A DNA stretch of 64,000 nucleotides from Cinclus cinclus (lineage: Eukaryota; Chordata; Aves; Passeriformes; Cinclidae), in contig NW_026912178.1 of assembly GCF_963662255.1 (NCBI RefSeq), positions 930,001 to 994,000 on the forward strand, written 5' to 3'. The notes beneath the pieces were generated by a model. The model worked only from the letters and a program-made list of their open reading frames with translations. It ran no database searches and was not told the DNA's origin. Both the position numbers and the translations under genes were made by a program. Of this stretch, positions 1 to 11,981 are shown piece after piece (position 1 is the first letter of the stretch; every line of letters starts with the position of its first letter).

Positions 1-110
1 TGACACCATAGAGGCCAAGACTCAAATGATTCATTGTAACACGAAGTAGCCTAAAAGGGCATGGGATGCATTGTGCCACCACAGAGGTTAAGAGAAGCAA
101 GGAACCATTG
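1..110 (+). repeat. partial beta-type monomer at left edge
   Basis: This holds the last three subrepeats of a monomer: 1-36 (with the beta-type CCATAGAG), 37-73 (TAACACGAAG variant) and 74-110 (TGCCACCAC variant). The CGAAG plus TGCCACC pair recurs in the second beta of alpha-beta-beta trimers, for example near 1800, 2460 and 4220. The missing upstream half was therefore probably a beta monomer. Confidence 0.9.
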
Positions 111-147
111 TGACCCAATGCAGGCTAACTATCTAAGATTCCCTTTT
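111..147 (+). repeat. 36-37 bp subrepeat (building block of the monomer)
   Basis: This is the first of six subrepeats in monomer 111-330. Within a monomer the blocks share a TGAC-rich start (TGACCCA, GACACCA, TGACAGCA, TGACACCA, TGACATCA, TGACACCA), a purine-rich middle often containing AAGG or AGG, and an end of ATTG, ACTG, ATTA or TTTT. The even spacing and shared ends indicate descent from one ancestral unit of about 37 bp by sixfold tandem amplification, followed by divergence. In gamma the third block is 36 bp, which makes that class 219 bp. Confidence 0.85.
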
Positions 148-330
148 GACACCAGGGGGTGCAAAAGGACCACGGATGAACTGTGACAGCATGGGGACCT
201 ATAGAAGCAAGGATCTATTATGACACCATGAAGGCCAAGACTCAAATGATTCATTGTGACATCAAGTGGCCTAAAAGGGCTTGGAATGCATTGTGACACC
301 ACAGAGGTTAAGAGAAGCAAGGAACCATTG
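111..330 (+). repeat. alpha-class monomer (representative, 220 bp)
   Basis: This is the first complete monomer and the reference for class alpha. Its six subrepeats are 111-147, 148-183, 184-220, 221-256, 257-293 and 294-330 (37, 36, 37, 36, 37, 37 bp). Class marks are TGACCCAATGCAGG at the start, CCCTTTT at the end of subrepeat 1, GGGGGYGCAAAAGGACCAC in subrepeat 2, GGGGACCTATAGAAGC in subrepeat 3, CCATGAAGG in subrepeat 4 and GGGCTTGGAATGC in subrepeat 5. Its only CpG is in CACGGA. Alpha is the commonest class. Variants include GGCGC, GGTGC, GGCTC or GGCACGC in subrepeat 2 and CACGG, CACCG or CACAG after it; several of these are single-base changes at CpG. Confidence 0.95.
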
Positions 331-550
331 TGACCCAAGGGAGGCTAACAATCTAATGATCCCCTGTGTCACCAGGGGTTGTAATAGGGCCAGGGATGAA
401 TTGTGAAAGCATGGAGCCCAAGAAAAACATGGAAACATTTTGACACCGTAGAGGCCAAGACTCAAATGATTCATTGTAACACCAAGTGGCCTAAAAGGGC
501 ATGGGATGCATTGTGACACCATAGGGGTTAAGAGAAGCAAGGAACCATTG
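331..550 (+). repeat. beta-class monomer (representative, 220 bp)
   Basis: The subrepeats are 331-366, 367-403, 404-440, 441-476, 477-513 and 514-550. Class marks are TGACCCAAGGGAGG at the start, AATGATCC (followed by CCTG or ATTG), CAGGGGTTGTAATAGGGC in subrepeat 2, AAGAAAAACATGGAAACA in subrepeat 3, CCATAGAGG (here CCGTAGAGG) in subrepeat 4, TAACACCAAG in subrepeat 5 and GGGCATGGGATGC after it. Two common beta subtypes are one with AGCTTGGGGACC and one with AGCATGGGGCCC or AGCATGGAGCCC. Confidence 0.95.
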
Positions 551-770
551 TGACCCAATGTAGGCTAACAATCTAAGAATCCCTTTTGACACCAGGGGGC
601 GCAAAAGGACCACGGATGAACTGTGACAGCATGGGGACCTATAGAAGCAATGATCTATTATGACACCATGAAGGCCAAGAATCAAATGATTCATTGTGAC
701 ACCAAGTGGCCTAAAAGGGCTTGGAATGCATTGTGACACCACAGAGGTTAAGAGAAGCAAGGACCCATTG

Positions 771-989
771 TGACCCAAGGGAGGCTAAGAATCTAACGAT
801 CCCCTGTGACTCCAGGGGTTGTAATAGGGCCAGGGATGAATTGTGAAAGCATGGGGCGCAATTAATCATGGAAATATTATGACACCATAGAGGCCAAGAC
901 TCAAATGATTCATTGTAACACCAAGTGGCCTTAAAGGGCATGGGATGCATTGTGACACCACAGAGGTTAAGAGAAGCAAGGAACCATTG
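771..989 (+). repeat. gamma1-class monomer (representative, 219 bp)
   Basis: The subrepeats are 771-806, 807-843, 844-879, 880-915, 916-952 and 953-989. Gamma resembles beta but its third block reads CACAATTAATCATGG (CGCAATTAATCATGG here) and ends ATATTA, one base shorter, so the monomer is 219 bp. It also often has GACAACATAGAG and GGCCTTAAAGGG. The first-half junction CCCCTG-TGACTC or TGACAC-CAGGGG is a 6-bp inverted repeat. There are 49 gamma monomers in total, including the gamma2 subtype. Confidence 0.95.
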
Positions 990-1209
990 TGACCCAATGC
1001 AGGCTAACAATCTAAGAATCCCTTTTGACACCAGGGGGCGCAAAAGGACCACGGATGAACTGTGAAAGCATGGGGACCTATAGAAGCCAGGATCTATTAT
1101 GACACCATGAAGGCCAAGAATCAAACGATTCATTGTGACATCAAGTGGCCTAAAAGGGCATGGGTTGCATTGTGACACCAGAGAGGTTAAGAGAAGCAAG
1201 GAACCATTG

Positions 1210-2529
1210 TGACCCAATGCAGGCTAGCTATCCAAGATTCCCTTTTGACACCAGGGCACGCAAAAGGACCACAGATGAACTGTGACAGCATGGGGACCTA
1301 TAGAAGCAAGGATCTATTATGACACCATGAAGGCCAAGAATCAAATGATTCATTGTGACGTCAAGTGGCCTAAAAGGGCTTGGAATGCATTGTGACACCA
1401 CAGAGGTTAAGAGAAGCAAGGAACCATTGTGACCCAAGGGAGGCTAACAATCTAATGATCCATTGTGACACCAGGGGTTGTAATAGGGCCAGGGATGAAT
1501 TGTGAAAGCTTGGGGACCAAGAAAAACATGGAAACATTTTGACACCATAGAGGCCAAGACTCAAATGATTCATTGTAACACCAAGTGGCCTAAAAGGGCA
1601 TGGGATGCATTGTGACACCACAGGGGTTAAGAGAAGCAAGGAACCATTGTGACCCAAGGGAGGCTAACAATCTAATGATCCATTGTGACACCAGGGGTTG
1701 TAATAGGGCCAGGGATGAATTGTGAAAGCATGGGGCCCAAGAAAAACATGGAAACAATTTGACACCATAGAGGCCAAGACTCAAATGATTCATTGTAACA
1801 CGAAGTGGCCTAAAAGGTCATGGGATGCATTGTGCCACCACAGAGGTTAAGAGAAGCAAGGAACCATTGTGACCCAATGCAGGCTAACTATCTAAGATTC
1901 CCTTTTGACACCAGGGCACGCAAAAGGACCACAGATGAACTGTGACAGCATGGGGACCTATAGAAGCAAGGATCTATTATGACACCATGAAGGCCAAGAA
2001 TCAAATGATTCATTGTGACGTCAAGTGGCCTAAAAGGGCTTGGAATGCATTGTGACACCACAGAGGTTAAGAGAAGCAAGGAACCATTGTGACCCAAGGG
2101 AGGCTAACAATCTAATGATCCATTGTGACACCAGGGGTTGTAATAGGGCCAGGGATGAATTGTGAAAGCTTGGGGACCAAGAAAAACATGGAAACATTTT
2201 GACACCATAGAGGCCAAGACTCAAATGATTCATTGTAACACCAAGTGGCCTAAAAGGGCATGGGATGCATTGTGACACCACAGGGGTTAAGAGAAGCAAG
2301 GAACCATTGTGACCCAAGGGAGGCTAACAATCTAATGATCCATTGTGACACCAGGGGTTGTAATAGGGCCAGGGATGAATTGTGAAAGCATGGGGCCCAA
2401 GAAAAACATGGAAACAATTTGACACCATAGAGGCCAAGACTCAAATGATTCATTGTAACACGAAGTGGCCTAAAAGGGCATGGGATGCATTGTGCCACCA
2501 CAGAGGTTAAGAGAAGCAAGGAACCATTG
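1210..2529 (+). repeat. alpha-beta-beta trimer, two tandem copies (660 bp)
   Basis: Copy 1 is 1210-1869 and copy 2 is 1870-2529, each alpha-beta-beta. Shared rare variants are GGGCACGCAAAAGG with CACAG in the alpha, GACGTCAAG near 1358 and 2018, AGCTTGGGGACC in the first beta, AACAATTTGACACC in the second, and CGAAG plus TGCCACC at the end. One difference is AAGGTCATGG near 1816 against AAGGGCATGG near 2476. The same trimer recurs near 30888-31547, 34624-35943 and 48032-48691. Confidence 0.9.
1356..1363. promoter_or_regulatory. CRE-like palindrome TGACGTCA, recurrent in alpha monomers
   Basis: TGACGTCA matches the full palindromic cAMP-response-element consensus bound by CREB/ATF bZIP proteins. 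It sits at the start of subrepeat 5 in some alpha monomers; most others read TGACATCA or TGACACCA there. Starts seen are 1356, 2016, 16745, 28397, 31034, 32133, 34770, 35430, 41364, 42024, 45981, 48178, 48838, 51696 and 58071. The match is clear, but regulatory function is not implied: it is one substitution away from the common sequence and spread by HOR duplication. Confidence 0.3.
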
Positions 2530-4287
2530 TGACCCAATGCAGGCTAACTATCTAAGATTCCCTTTTGACACCAGGGGGTGCAAAAGGACCACGGATGAAC
2601 TGTGACAGCATGGGGACCTATAGAAGCAAGGATCTATTATGACACCATGAAGGCCAAGACTCAAATGATTCATTGTGACACCAAGTGGCCTAAAAGGGCA
2701 TGGGATGCATTGTGACACCACAGAGGTTAAGAGAAGCAATGACCCATTGTGACCCAAGGGAGGCTAAGAATCTAACGATCCCCTGTGACTCCAGGGGTTG
2801 TAATAGGGCCAGGGATGAATTGTGAAAGCATGGGGCACAATTAATCATGGAAATATTATGACAACATAGAGGCCAAGACTCAAATGATTCATTGTAACAC
2901 CAAGTGGCCTTAAAGGGCATGGGATGCATTGTGACACCACAGAGCTTAAGAGAAACAAGGAACCATTGTGACCCAAGGGATGCTAACAATTTAATGATCC
3001 ATTGTGACACCAGGGGTTGTAATAGGGCTAGGGATGAATTGTGAAAGCATGGAGCCCAAGAAAAACATGGAAACATTTTGACACCATAGAGGCCAAGACT
3101 CAAATGATTCATTGTAACACCAAGTGGACTAAAAGGGCATGGGATGCATTGTGACACCACAGGGGTTAAGAGAAGCAAGGAACCATTGTGACCCAAGGGA
3201 GGCTAACAATCTAAGAATCCCTTTTGACACCAGGGCACGCAAAAGGACCACAGATGAACTGTGACAGCATGGGGACCTATAGAAGCAAGGATTTATTATG
3301 ACACCATGAAGGCCAAGAATCAAATGATTCATTGTGACATCAAGTGGCCTAAAAGGGCATGGGTTGCATTGTGACACCAGAGAGGTTAAGAGAAGCAAGG
3401 AACCATTGTGACCAAATGCAGGCTAGCTATCCAAGATTCCCTTTTGACACTTGGGGGCGCAAAAGGACCACGGATGAACTGTGACAGCATGGGGACCTAT
3501 AGAAGCAAGGATCTATTATGACACCATGAAGGCAAAGAATCAAATGATTCATTGTGACATCAAGTGGCCTAAAAGGGCTTGGAATGCATTGTGACACCAC
3601 AGAGGTTAAGAGAAGCAGGGAAACATTGTGACCCAAGGGAGGCTAACAATCTAATGATCCCCTGTGACACCAGGGGTTGTAATAGGGCCAGGGATGAATT
3701 GTGAAAGCATGGGGCACAATTAATCATGGAAATATTATGACAACATAGAGGCCAAGACTCAAATGATTCATTGTAACACCAAGTGCCCTTAAAGGGCATG
3801 GGATGCATTGTGACACCACAGAGGTTAAGAGAAACAAGGAACCATTGTGACCCAAGGGATGCTAACAATTTAATGATCCATTGTGACACCAGGGGTTGTA
3901 ATAGGGCTAGGGATGAATTGTGAAAGCATGGAGCCCAAGAAAAACATGGAAACATTTTGACACCATAGAGGCCAAGACTCAAATGATTCATTGTAACACC
4001 AAGTGGACTAAAAGGGCATGGGATGCATTGTGACACCACAGGGGTTAAGAGAAGCAAGGAACCATTGTGACCCAAGGGAGGCTAACAATCTAATGATCCA
4101 TTGTGACACCAGGGGTTGTAATAGGGCCAGGGATGAATTGTGAAAGCATGGGGCCCAAGAAAAACATGGAAACAATTTGACACCATAGAGGCCAAGACTC
4201 AAATGATTCATTGTAACACGAAGTGGCCTAAAAGGGCATGGGATGCATTGTGCCACCACAGAGGTTAAGAGAAGCAAGGAACCATTG

Positions 4288-7200
4288 TGACCCAATGCAG
4301 GCTAACTATCTAAGATTCCCTTTTGACACCATGGGGTGCAAAAGGACCACGGATGAACTGTGACAGCATGGGGACCTATAGAAGCAAGGATCTATTATGA
4401 CACCATGAAGGCCAAGAATCAAATGATTCATTGTGACACCAAGTGGCTTAAAAGGGCATGGGATGCATTGTGACACCACAGAGGTTAAGAGAAGCAAGGA
4501 ACCATTGTGACCCAATGCAGGCTAACAATCTAAGAATCCCTTTTGACACCAGGGGGCGCAAAAGGACCACGGATGAACTGTGACAGCATGGGGACCTATA
4601 GAAGCAAGGATCTATTATGACACCATGAAGGCCAAGACTCAAATGATTCATTGTGACATCAAGTGGCCTAAAAGGGCTTGGAATGCATTGTGACACCACA
4701 GAGGTTAAGAGAAGCAAGGAACCATTGTTACTCAAGGGAGGCTAACAATCTAATGATCCCCTGTGTCACCAGGGGTTGTAATAGGGCCAGGGATGAATTG
4801 TGAAAGCATGGAGCCCAAGAAAAACATGGAAACATTTTGACACCATAGAGGCCAAGACTCAAATGATTCATTGTAACACCAAGTGGCCTAAAAGGGCATG
4901 GGATGCATTGTGACACCATAGGGGTTAAGAGAAGCAAGGAACCATTGTGACCCAATGTAGGCTAACAATCTAAGAATCCCTTTTGACACCAGGGGGCGCA
5001 AAAGGACCACGGATGAACTGTGACAGCATGGGGACCTATAGAAGCAAGGATCTATTATGACACCATGAAGGCCAAGAATCAAATGATTCATTGTGACACC
5101 AAGTGGCCTAAAAGGGCTTGGAATGCATTGTGATACCACAGAGGTTAAGAGAAGCAAGGACCCATTGTGACCCAAGGGAGGCTAAGAATCTAACGATCCC
5201 CTGTGACTCCAGGGGTTGTAATAGGGCCAGGGATGAATTGTGAAAGCATGGGGCACAATTAATCATGGAAATATTATGACAACATAGAGGCCAAGACTCA
5301 AATGATTCATTGTAACACCAAGTGGCCTTAAAGGGCATGGGATGCATTGTGACACCACAGAGGTTAAGAGAAGCAAGGAACCATTGTGACCCAATGCAGG
5401 CTAACAATCTAAGAATCCCTTTTGACACCAGGGGGCGCAAAAGGACCACAGATGAACTGTGAAAGCATGGGGACCTATAGAAGCCAGGATCTATTATGAC
5501 ACCATGAAGGCCAAGAATCAAACGATTCATTGTGACATCAAGTGGCCTAAAAGGGCATGGGTTGCATTGTGACACCAGAGAGGTTAAGAGAAGCAAGGAA
5601 CCATTGTGACCCAATGCAGGCTAGCTATCCAAGATTCCCTTTTGACACCAGGGGGCGCAAAAGGACCACGGATGAACTGTGACAGCATGGGGACCTATAG
5701 AAGCAAGGATCTATTATGACACCATGAAGGCAAAGAATCAAATGATTCATTGTGACATCAAGTGGCCTAAAAGGGCTTGGAATGCATTGTGACACCACAG
5801 AGGTTAAGAGAAGCAGGGAAACATTGTGACCCAAGGGAGGCTAACAATCTAATGATCCCCTGTGACACCAGGGGTTGTAATAGGGCCAGGGATGAATTGT
5901 GAAAGCATGGGGCACAATTAATCATGGAAATATTATGACAACATAGAGGCCAAGACTCAAATGATTCATTGTAACATCAAGTGGCCTTAATGGGCATGGG
6001 ATGCATTGTGACACCACAGAGGTTAAGAGAAACAAGGAACCATTGTGACCCAAGGGATGCTAACAATTTAATGATCCATTGTGACACCAGGGGTTGTAAT
6101 AGGGCTAGGGATGAATTGTGAAAGCATGGAGCCCAAGAAAAACATGGAAACATTTTGACACCATAGAGGCCAAGACTCAAATGATTCATTGTAACACCAA
6201 GTGGACTAAAAGGGCATGGGATGCATTGTGACACCACAGGGGTTAAGAGAAGCAAGGAACCATTGTGACCCAAGGGAGGCTAACAATCTAAGAATCCCTT
6301 TTGACACCAGGGCACGCAAAAGGACCACAGATGAACTGTGACAGCATGGGGACCTATAGAAGCAAGGATCTATTATGACACCATGAAGGCCAAGAATCAA
6401 ATGATTCATTGTGACATCAAGTGGCCTAAAAGGGCTTGGAATGCATTGTGACACCACAGAGGTTAAGAGAAGCAAGGAACCATTGTGACCCAGGGGAGGC
6501 TAACAATCTAATGATCCATTGTGACACCAGGGGTTGTAATAGGGCCAGGGATGAATTGTGAAAGCTTGGGGACCAAGAAAAACATGGAAACATTTTGACA
6601 CCATAGAGGCCAAGACTCAAATGATTCATTGTAACACCAAGTGGCCTAAAAGGGCATGGGATGCATTGTGACACCACAGGGGTTAAGAGAAGCAAGGAAC
6701 CATTGTGACCCAAGGGAGGCTAACAATCTAATGATCCATTGTGACACCAGGGGTTGTAATAGGGCCAGGGATGAATTGTGACAGCATGGGGCCCAAGAAA
6801 AACATGGAAACAATTTGACACCATAGAGGCCAAGACTCAAATGATTCATTGTAACACCAAGTGGCCTAAAAGGGCATGGGATGCATTGTGCCACCATAGG
6901 GGTTAAGAGAAGCAAGGAACCATTGTGACCCAATGCAGGCTAACTATCTAAGATTCCCTTTTGACACCAGGGGGTGCAAAAGGACCACGGATGAACTGTG
7001 ACAGCATGGGGACCTATAGAAGCAAGGATCTATTATGACACCATGAAGGCCAAGAATCAAATGATTCATTGTGACACCAAGTGGCCTAAAAGGGCATGGG
7101 ATGCATTGTGACACCACAGAGGTTAAGAGAAGCAAGGAACCATTGTGACCCAATGCAGGCTAACAATCTAAGAATCCCTTTTGACACCAGGGGGCGCAAA

Positions 7201-10200
7201 AGGACCACGGATGAACTGTGACAGCATGGGGACCTATAGAAGCAAGGATCTATTATGACACCATGAAGGCCAAGACTCAAATGATTCATTGTGACATCAA
7301 GTGGCCTAAAAGGGCTTGGAATGCATTGTGACACCACAGAGGTTAAGAGAAGCAAGGAACCATTGTGACCCAATGCAGGCTAACAATCTAATGATCCCCT
7401 GTGTCACCAGGGGTTGTAATAGGGCCAGGGATGAATTGTGAAAGCATGGAGCCCAAGAAAAACATGGAAACATTTTGACACCATAGAGGCCAAGACTCAA
7501 ATGATTCATTGTAACACCAAGTGGCCTAAAAGGGCATGGGATGCATTGTGACACCATAGGGGTTAAGAGAAGCAAGGAACCATTGTGACCCAATGTAGGC
7601 TAACAATCTAAGAATCCCTTTTGACACCAGGGGGCGCAAAAGGACCACGGATGAACTGTGACAGCATGGGGACCTATAGAAGCAAGGATCTATTATGACA
7701 CCATGAAGGCCAAGAATCAAATGATTCATTGTGACACCAAGTGGCCTAAAAGGGCTTGGAATGCATTGTGACACCACAGAGGTTAAGAGAAGCAAGGAAC
7801 CATTGTGACCCAAGGGAGGCTAAGAATCTAACGATCCCCTGTGACTCCAGGGGTTGTAATAGGGCCAGGGATGAATTGTGAAAGCATGGGGCACAATTAA
7901 TCATGGAAATATTATGACAACATAGAGGCCAAGACTCAAATGATTCATTGTAACACCAAGTGGCCTTAAAGGGCATGGGATGCATTGTGACACCACAGAG
8001 GTTAAGAGAAGCAAGGAAACATTGTGACCCAATGCAGGCTAACAATCTAAGAATCCCTTTTGACACCAGGGGGCGCAAAAGGACCACGGATGAACTGTGA
8101 AAGCATGGGGACCTATAGAAGCCAGGATCTATTATGACACCATGAAGGCCACGAATCAAACGATTCATTGTGACATCAAGTGGCCTAAAAGGGCATGGGT
8201 TGCATTGTGACACCAGAGAGGTTAAGAGAAGCAAGGAACCATTGTGACCCAATGCAGGCTAACTATCCAAGATTCCCTTTTGACACCAGGGGGCGCAAAA
8301 GGACCACGGATGAACTGTGACAGCATGGGGACCTATAGAAGCAAGGATCTATTATGACACCATGAAGGCAAAGAATCAAATGATTCATTGTGACATCAAG
8401 TGGCCTAAAAGGGCTTGGAATGCATTGTGACACCACAGAGGTTAAGAGAAGCAGGGAAACATTGTGACCCAAGGGAGGCTAACAATCTAATGATCCCCTG
8501 TGACACCAGGGGTTGTAATAGGGCCAGGGATGAATTGTGAAAGCATGGGGCACAATTAATCATGGAAATATTATGACAACATAGAGGCCAAGACTCAAAT
8601 GATTCATTGTAACACCAAGTGGCCTTAAAGGGCATGGGATGCATTGTGACACCACAGAGCTTAGGAGAAACAAGGAACCATTGTGACCCAAGGGATGCTA
8701 ACAATTTAATGATCCATTGTGACACCAGGGGTTGTAATAGGGCTAGGGATGAATTGTGAAAGCATGGAGCCCAAGAAAAACATGGAAACATTTTGACACC
8801 ATAGAGGCCAAGACTCAAATGATTCATTGTAACACCAAGTGGACTAAAAGGGCATGGGATGCATTGTGACACCACAGGGGTTAAGAGAAGCAAGGAACCA
8901 TTGTGACCCAAGGGAGGCTAACAATCTAAGAATCCCTTTTGACACCAGGGCACGCAAAAGGACCACAGATGAACTGTGACAGCATGGGGACCTATAGAAG
9001 CAAGGATTTATTATGACACCATGAAGGCCAAGAATCAAATGATTCATTGTGACATCAAGTGGCCTAAAAGGGCTTGGAATGCATTGTGACACCACAGAGG
9101 TTAAGAGAAGCAAGGAACCATTGTGACCCAGGGGAGGCTAACAATCTAATGATCCATTGTGACACCAGGGGTTGTAATAGGGCCAGGGATGAATTGTGAA
9201 AGCTTGGGGACCAAGAAAAACATGGAAACATTTTGACACCATAGAGGCCAAGACTCAAATGATTCATTGTAACACCAAGTGGCCTAAAAGGGCATGGGAT
9301 GCATTGTGACACCACAGGGGTTAAGAGAAGCAAGGAACCATTGTGACCCAAGGGAGGCTAACAATCTAATGATCCATTGTGACACCAGGGGTTGTAATAG
9401 GGCCAGGGATGAATTGTGACAGCATGGGGCCCAAGAAAAACATGGAAACATTTTGACACCATAGAGGCCAAGACTCAAATGATTCATTGTAACACCAAGT
9501 GGCCTAAAAGGGCATGGGATGCATTGTGCCACCACAGAGGTTAAGAGAAGCAAGGAACCATTGTGACCCAATGCAGGCTAACTATCTAAGATTCCCTTTT
9601 GACACCAGGGGGTGCAAAAGGACCACGGATGAACTGTGACAGCATGGGGACCTATAGAAGCAAGGATCTATTATGACACCATGAAGGCCAAGAATCAAAT
9701 GATTCATTGTGACATCAAGTGGCCTAAAAGGGCATGGGATGCATTGTGACACCACAGAGGTTAAGAGAAGCAAGGAACCATTGTGACCCAATGCAGGCTA
9801 ACAATCTAAGAATCCCTTTTGACACCAGGGGGCGCAAAAGGACCACGGATGAACTGTGACAGCATGGGGACCTATAGAAGCAAGGATCTATTATGACACC
9901 ATGAAGGCCAAGAATCAAATGATTCATTGTGGCATCAAGTGGCCTAAAAGGGCTTGGAATGCATTGTGACACCACAGAGGTTAAGAGAAGCAAGGAACCA
10001 TTGTGACCCAAGGGAGGCTAACAATCTAATGATCCCCTGTGTCACCAGGGGTTGTAATAGGGCCAGGGATGAATTGTGAAAGCATGGAGCCCAAGAAAAA
10101 CATGGAAACATTTTGACACCATAGAGGCCAAGACTCAAATGATTCATTGTAACACCAAGTGGCCTAAAAGGGCATGGGATGCATTGTGACACCATAGGGG

Positions 10201-11981
10201 TTAAGAGAAGCAAGGAACCATTGTGACCCAATGCAGGCTAACAATCTAAGAATCCCTTTTGACACCAGGGGGCGCAAAAGGACCACCGATGAACTGTGAC
10301 AGCATGGGGACCTATAGAAGCAAGGATCTATTATGACACCATGAAGGCCAAGAATCAAATGATTCATTGTGACACCAAGTGGCCTAAAAGGGCTTGGAAT
10401 GCATTGTGACACCACAGAGGTTAAGAGAAGCAAGGACCCATTGTGACCCAAGGGAGGCTAACAATCTAACGATCCCCTGTGACACCAGGGGTTGTAATAG
10501 GGCCAGGGATGAATTGTGAAAGCATGGGGCACAATTAATCATGGAAATATTATGACAACATAGAGGGCAAGACTCAAATGATTCATTGTAACACCAAGTG
10601 GCCTTAAAGGGCATGGGATGCATTGTGACACCACAGAGGTTAAGAGAAGCTGGGAACCATTGTGACCCAATGCAGGCTAACAATCTAACAATCCCTTTTG
10701 ACACCAGGGGGCGCAAAAGGACCACGGATGAACTGTGAAAGCATGGGGACCTATAGAAGCAAGGATCTATTATGACACCATGAAGGCCAAGAATCAAATG
10801 ATTCATTGTGACATCAAGTGGCCTAAAAGGGCATGGGTTGCATTGTGACAACAGAGAGGTTAAGAGAAGCAAGGAACCATTGTGACCCAATGCAGGCTAG
10901 CTATCCAAGATTCCCTTTTGACACCAGGGGGCGCAAAAGGACAACGGATGAACTGTGACAGCATGGGGACCTATAGAAGCAAGGATCTATTATGACACCA
11001 TGAAGGCCAAGAATCAAATGATTCATTGTGACATCAAGTGGCCTAAAAGGGCTTGGAATGCATTGTGACACCACAGAGGTTAAGAGAAGCAGGGAGCCAT
11101 TGTGACCCAAGGGAGGCTAACAATCTAATGATCCCCTGTGACACCAGGGGTTGTAATAGGGCCAGGGATGAATTGTGAAAGCATGGGGCACAATTAATCA
11201 TGGAAATATTATGTCAACATAGAGGCCAAGACTCAAATGATTCATTGTAACACCAAGTGGCCTTAAAGGGCATGGGATGCATTGTGACACCACAGAGGTT
11301 AAGAGAAGCAAGGAACCATTGTGACCCAAGGGATGCTAACAATTTAATGATCCATTGTGACAACAGGGGTTGTAATAGGGCTAGGGATGAATTGTGAAAG
11401 CATGGAGCCCAAGAAAAACATGGAAACATTTTGACACCATAGAGGCCAAGACTCAAATGATTCATTGTAACACCAAGTGGCCTAAAAGGGCATGGGATGC
11501 ATTGTGACACCACAGAGGTTAAGAGAAGCAAGGAACCATTGTGACCCAATGCAGGCTAACAATCTAAGAATCCCTTTTGACACCAGGGGGCGCAAAAGGA
11601 CCACCGATGAACTGTGACAGCATGGGGACCTATAGAAGCAAGGATCTATTATGACACCATGAAGGCCAAGAATCAAATGATTCATTGTGACATCAAGTGG
11701 CCTAAAAGGGCTTGGAATGCATTGTGACACCACAGAGGTTAAGAGAAGCAAGGAACCATTGTGACCCAAGGGAGGCTAACAATCTAATGATCCATTGTGA
11801 CACCAGGGTTTGTAATAGTGCCAGGGATGAATTGTGAAAGCATGGGGCCCAAGAAAAACATGGAAACATTATGACACCATAGAGGCCAAGACTCAAATGA
11901 TTCATTGTAACACCAAGTGGCCTAAAAGGGCATGGGATGCATTGTGTCACCATAGGGGTTAAGAGAAGCAAGGAACCATTG
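4288..11981 (+). repeat. 12-mer higher-order repeat, about three copies (2,638 bp)
   Basis: The copies are 4288-6925, 6926-9563 and 9564-11981 (the third lacks monomer 12). The unit is alpha-alpha-beta-alpha-gamma1-alpha-alpha-gamma1-beta-alpha-beta-beta. Ten monomers of 220 bp plus two of 219 give 2,638 bp, which matches the observed offset. Positional variants recur at the same HOR position, such as GTGTCACCAGGGG in monomer 3, AACGATTCATTG in the alpha after the first gamma (copies 1 and 2), GGCAAAGAATC near 5730 and 8368, and GATGCTAACAATTTAATG in monomer 9. In copy 3 some of these marks are replaced, for example GGCCAAGAATC instead of GGCAAAGAATC, so it is more diverged. Confidence 0.92.

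Larger units (their letters stand above)
111..4287 (+). repeat. Irregular block of 19 monomers
   Basis: The monomer order by start is alpha 111, beta 331, alpha 551, gamma1 771, alpha 990, alpha 1210, beta 1430, beta 1650, alpha 1870, beta 2090, beta 2310, alpha 2530, gamma1 2750, beta 2969, alpha 3189, alpha 3409, gamma1 3629, beta 3848, beta 4068. The first six (111-1429) match positions 2-7 of the 12-mer HOR that begins at 4288. The rest look like rearranged HOR pieces. Confidence 0.85.

Noticed and set aside
3690..3730. Possible G-quadruplex in beta/gamma blocks (GGGG, GGG, GGG, GGGG near the GGGTTGTAATAGGGCCAGGG region)
   Set aside because: The loops are about 8, 3 and 17 bases, too long for a canonical four-tract quadruplex.
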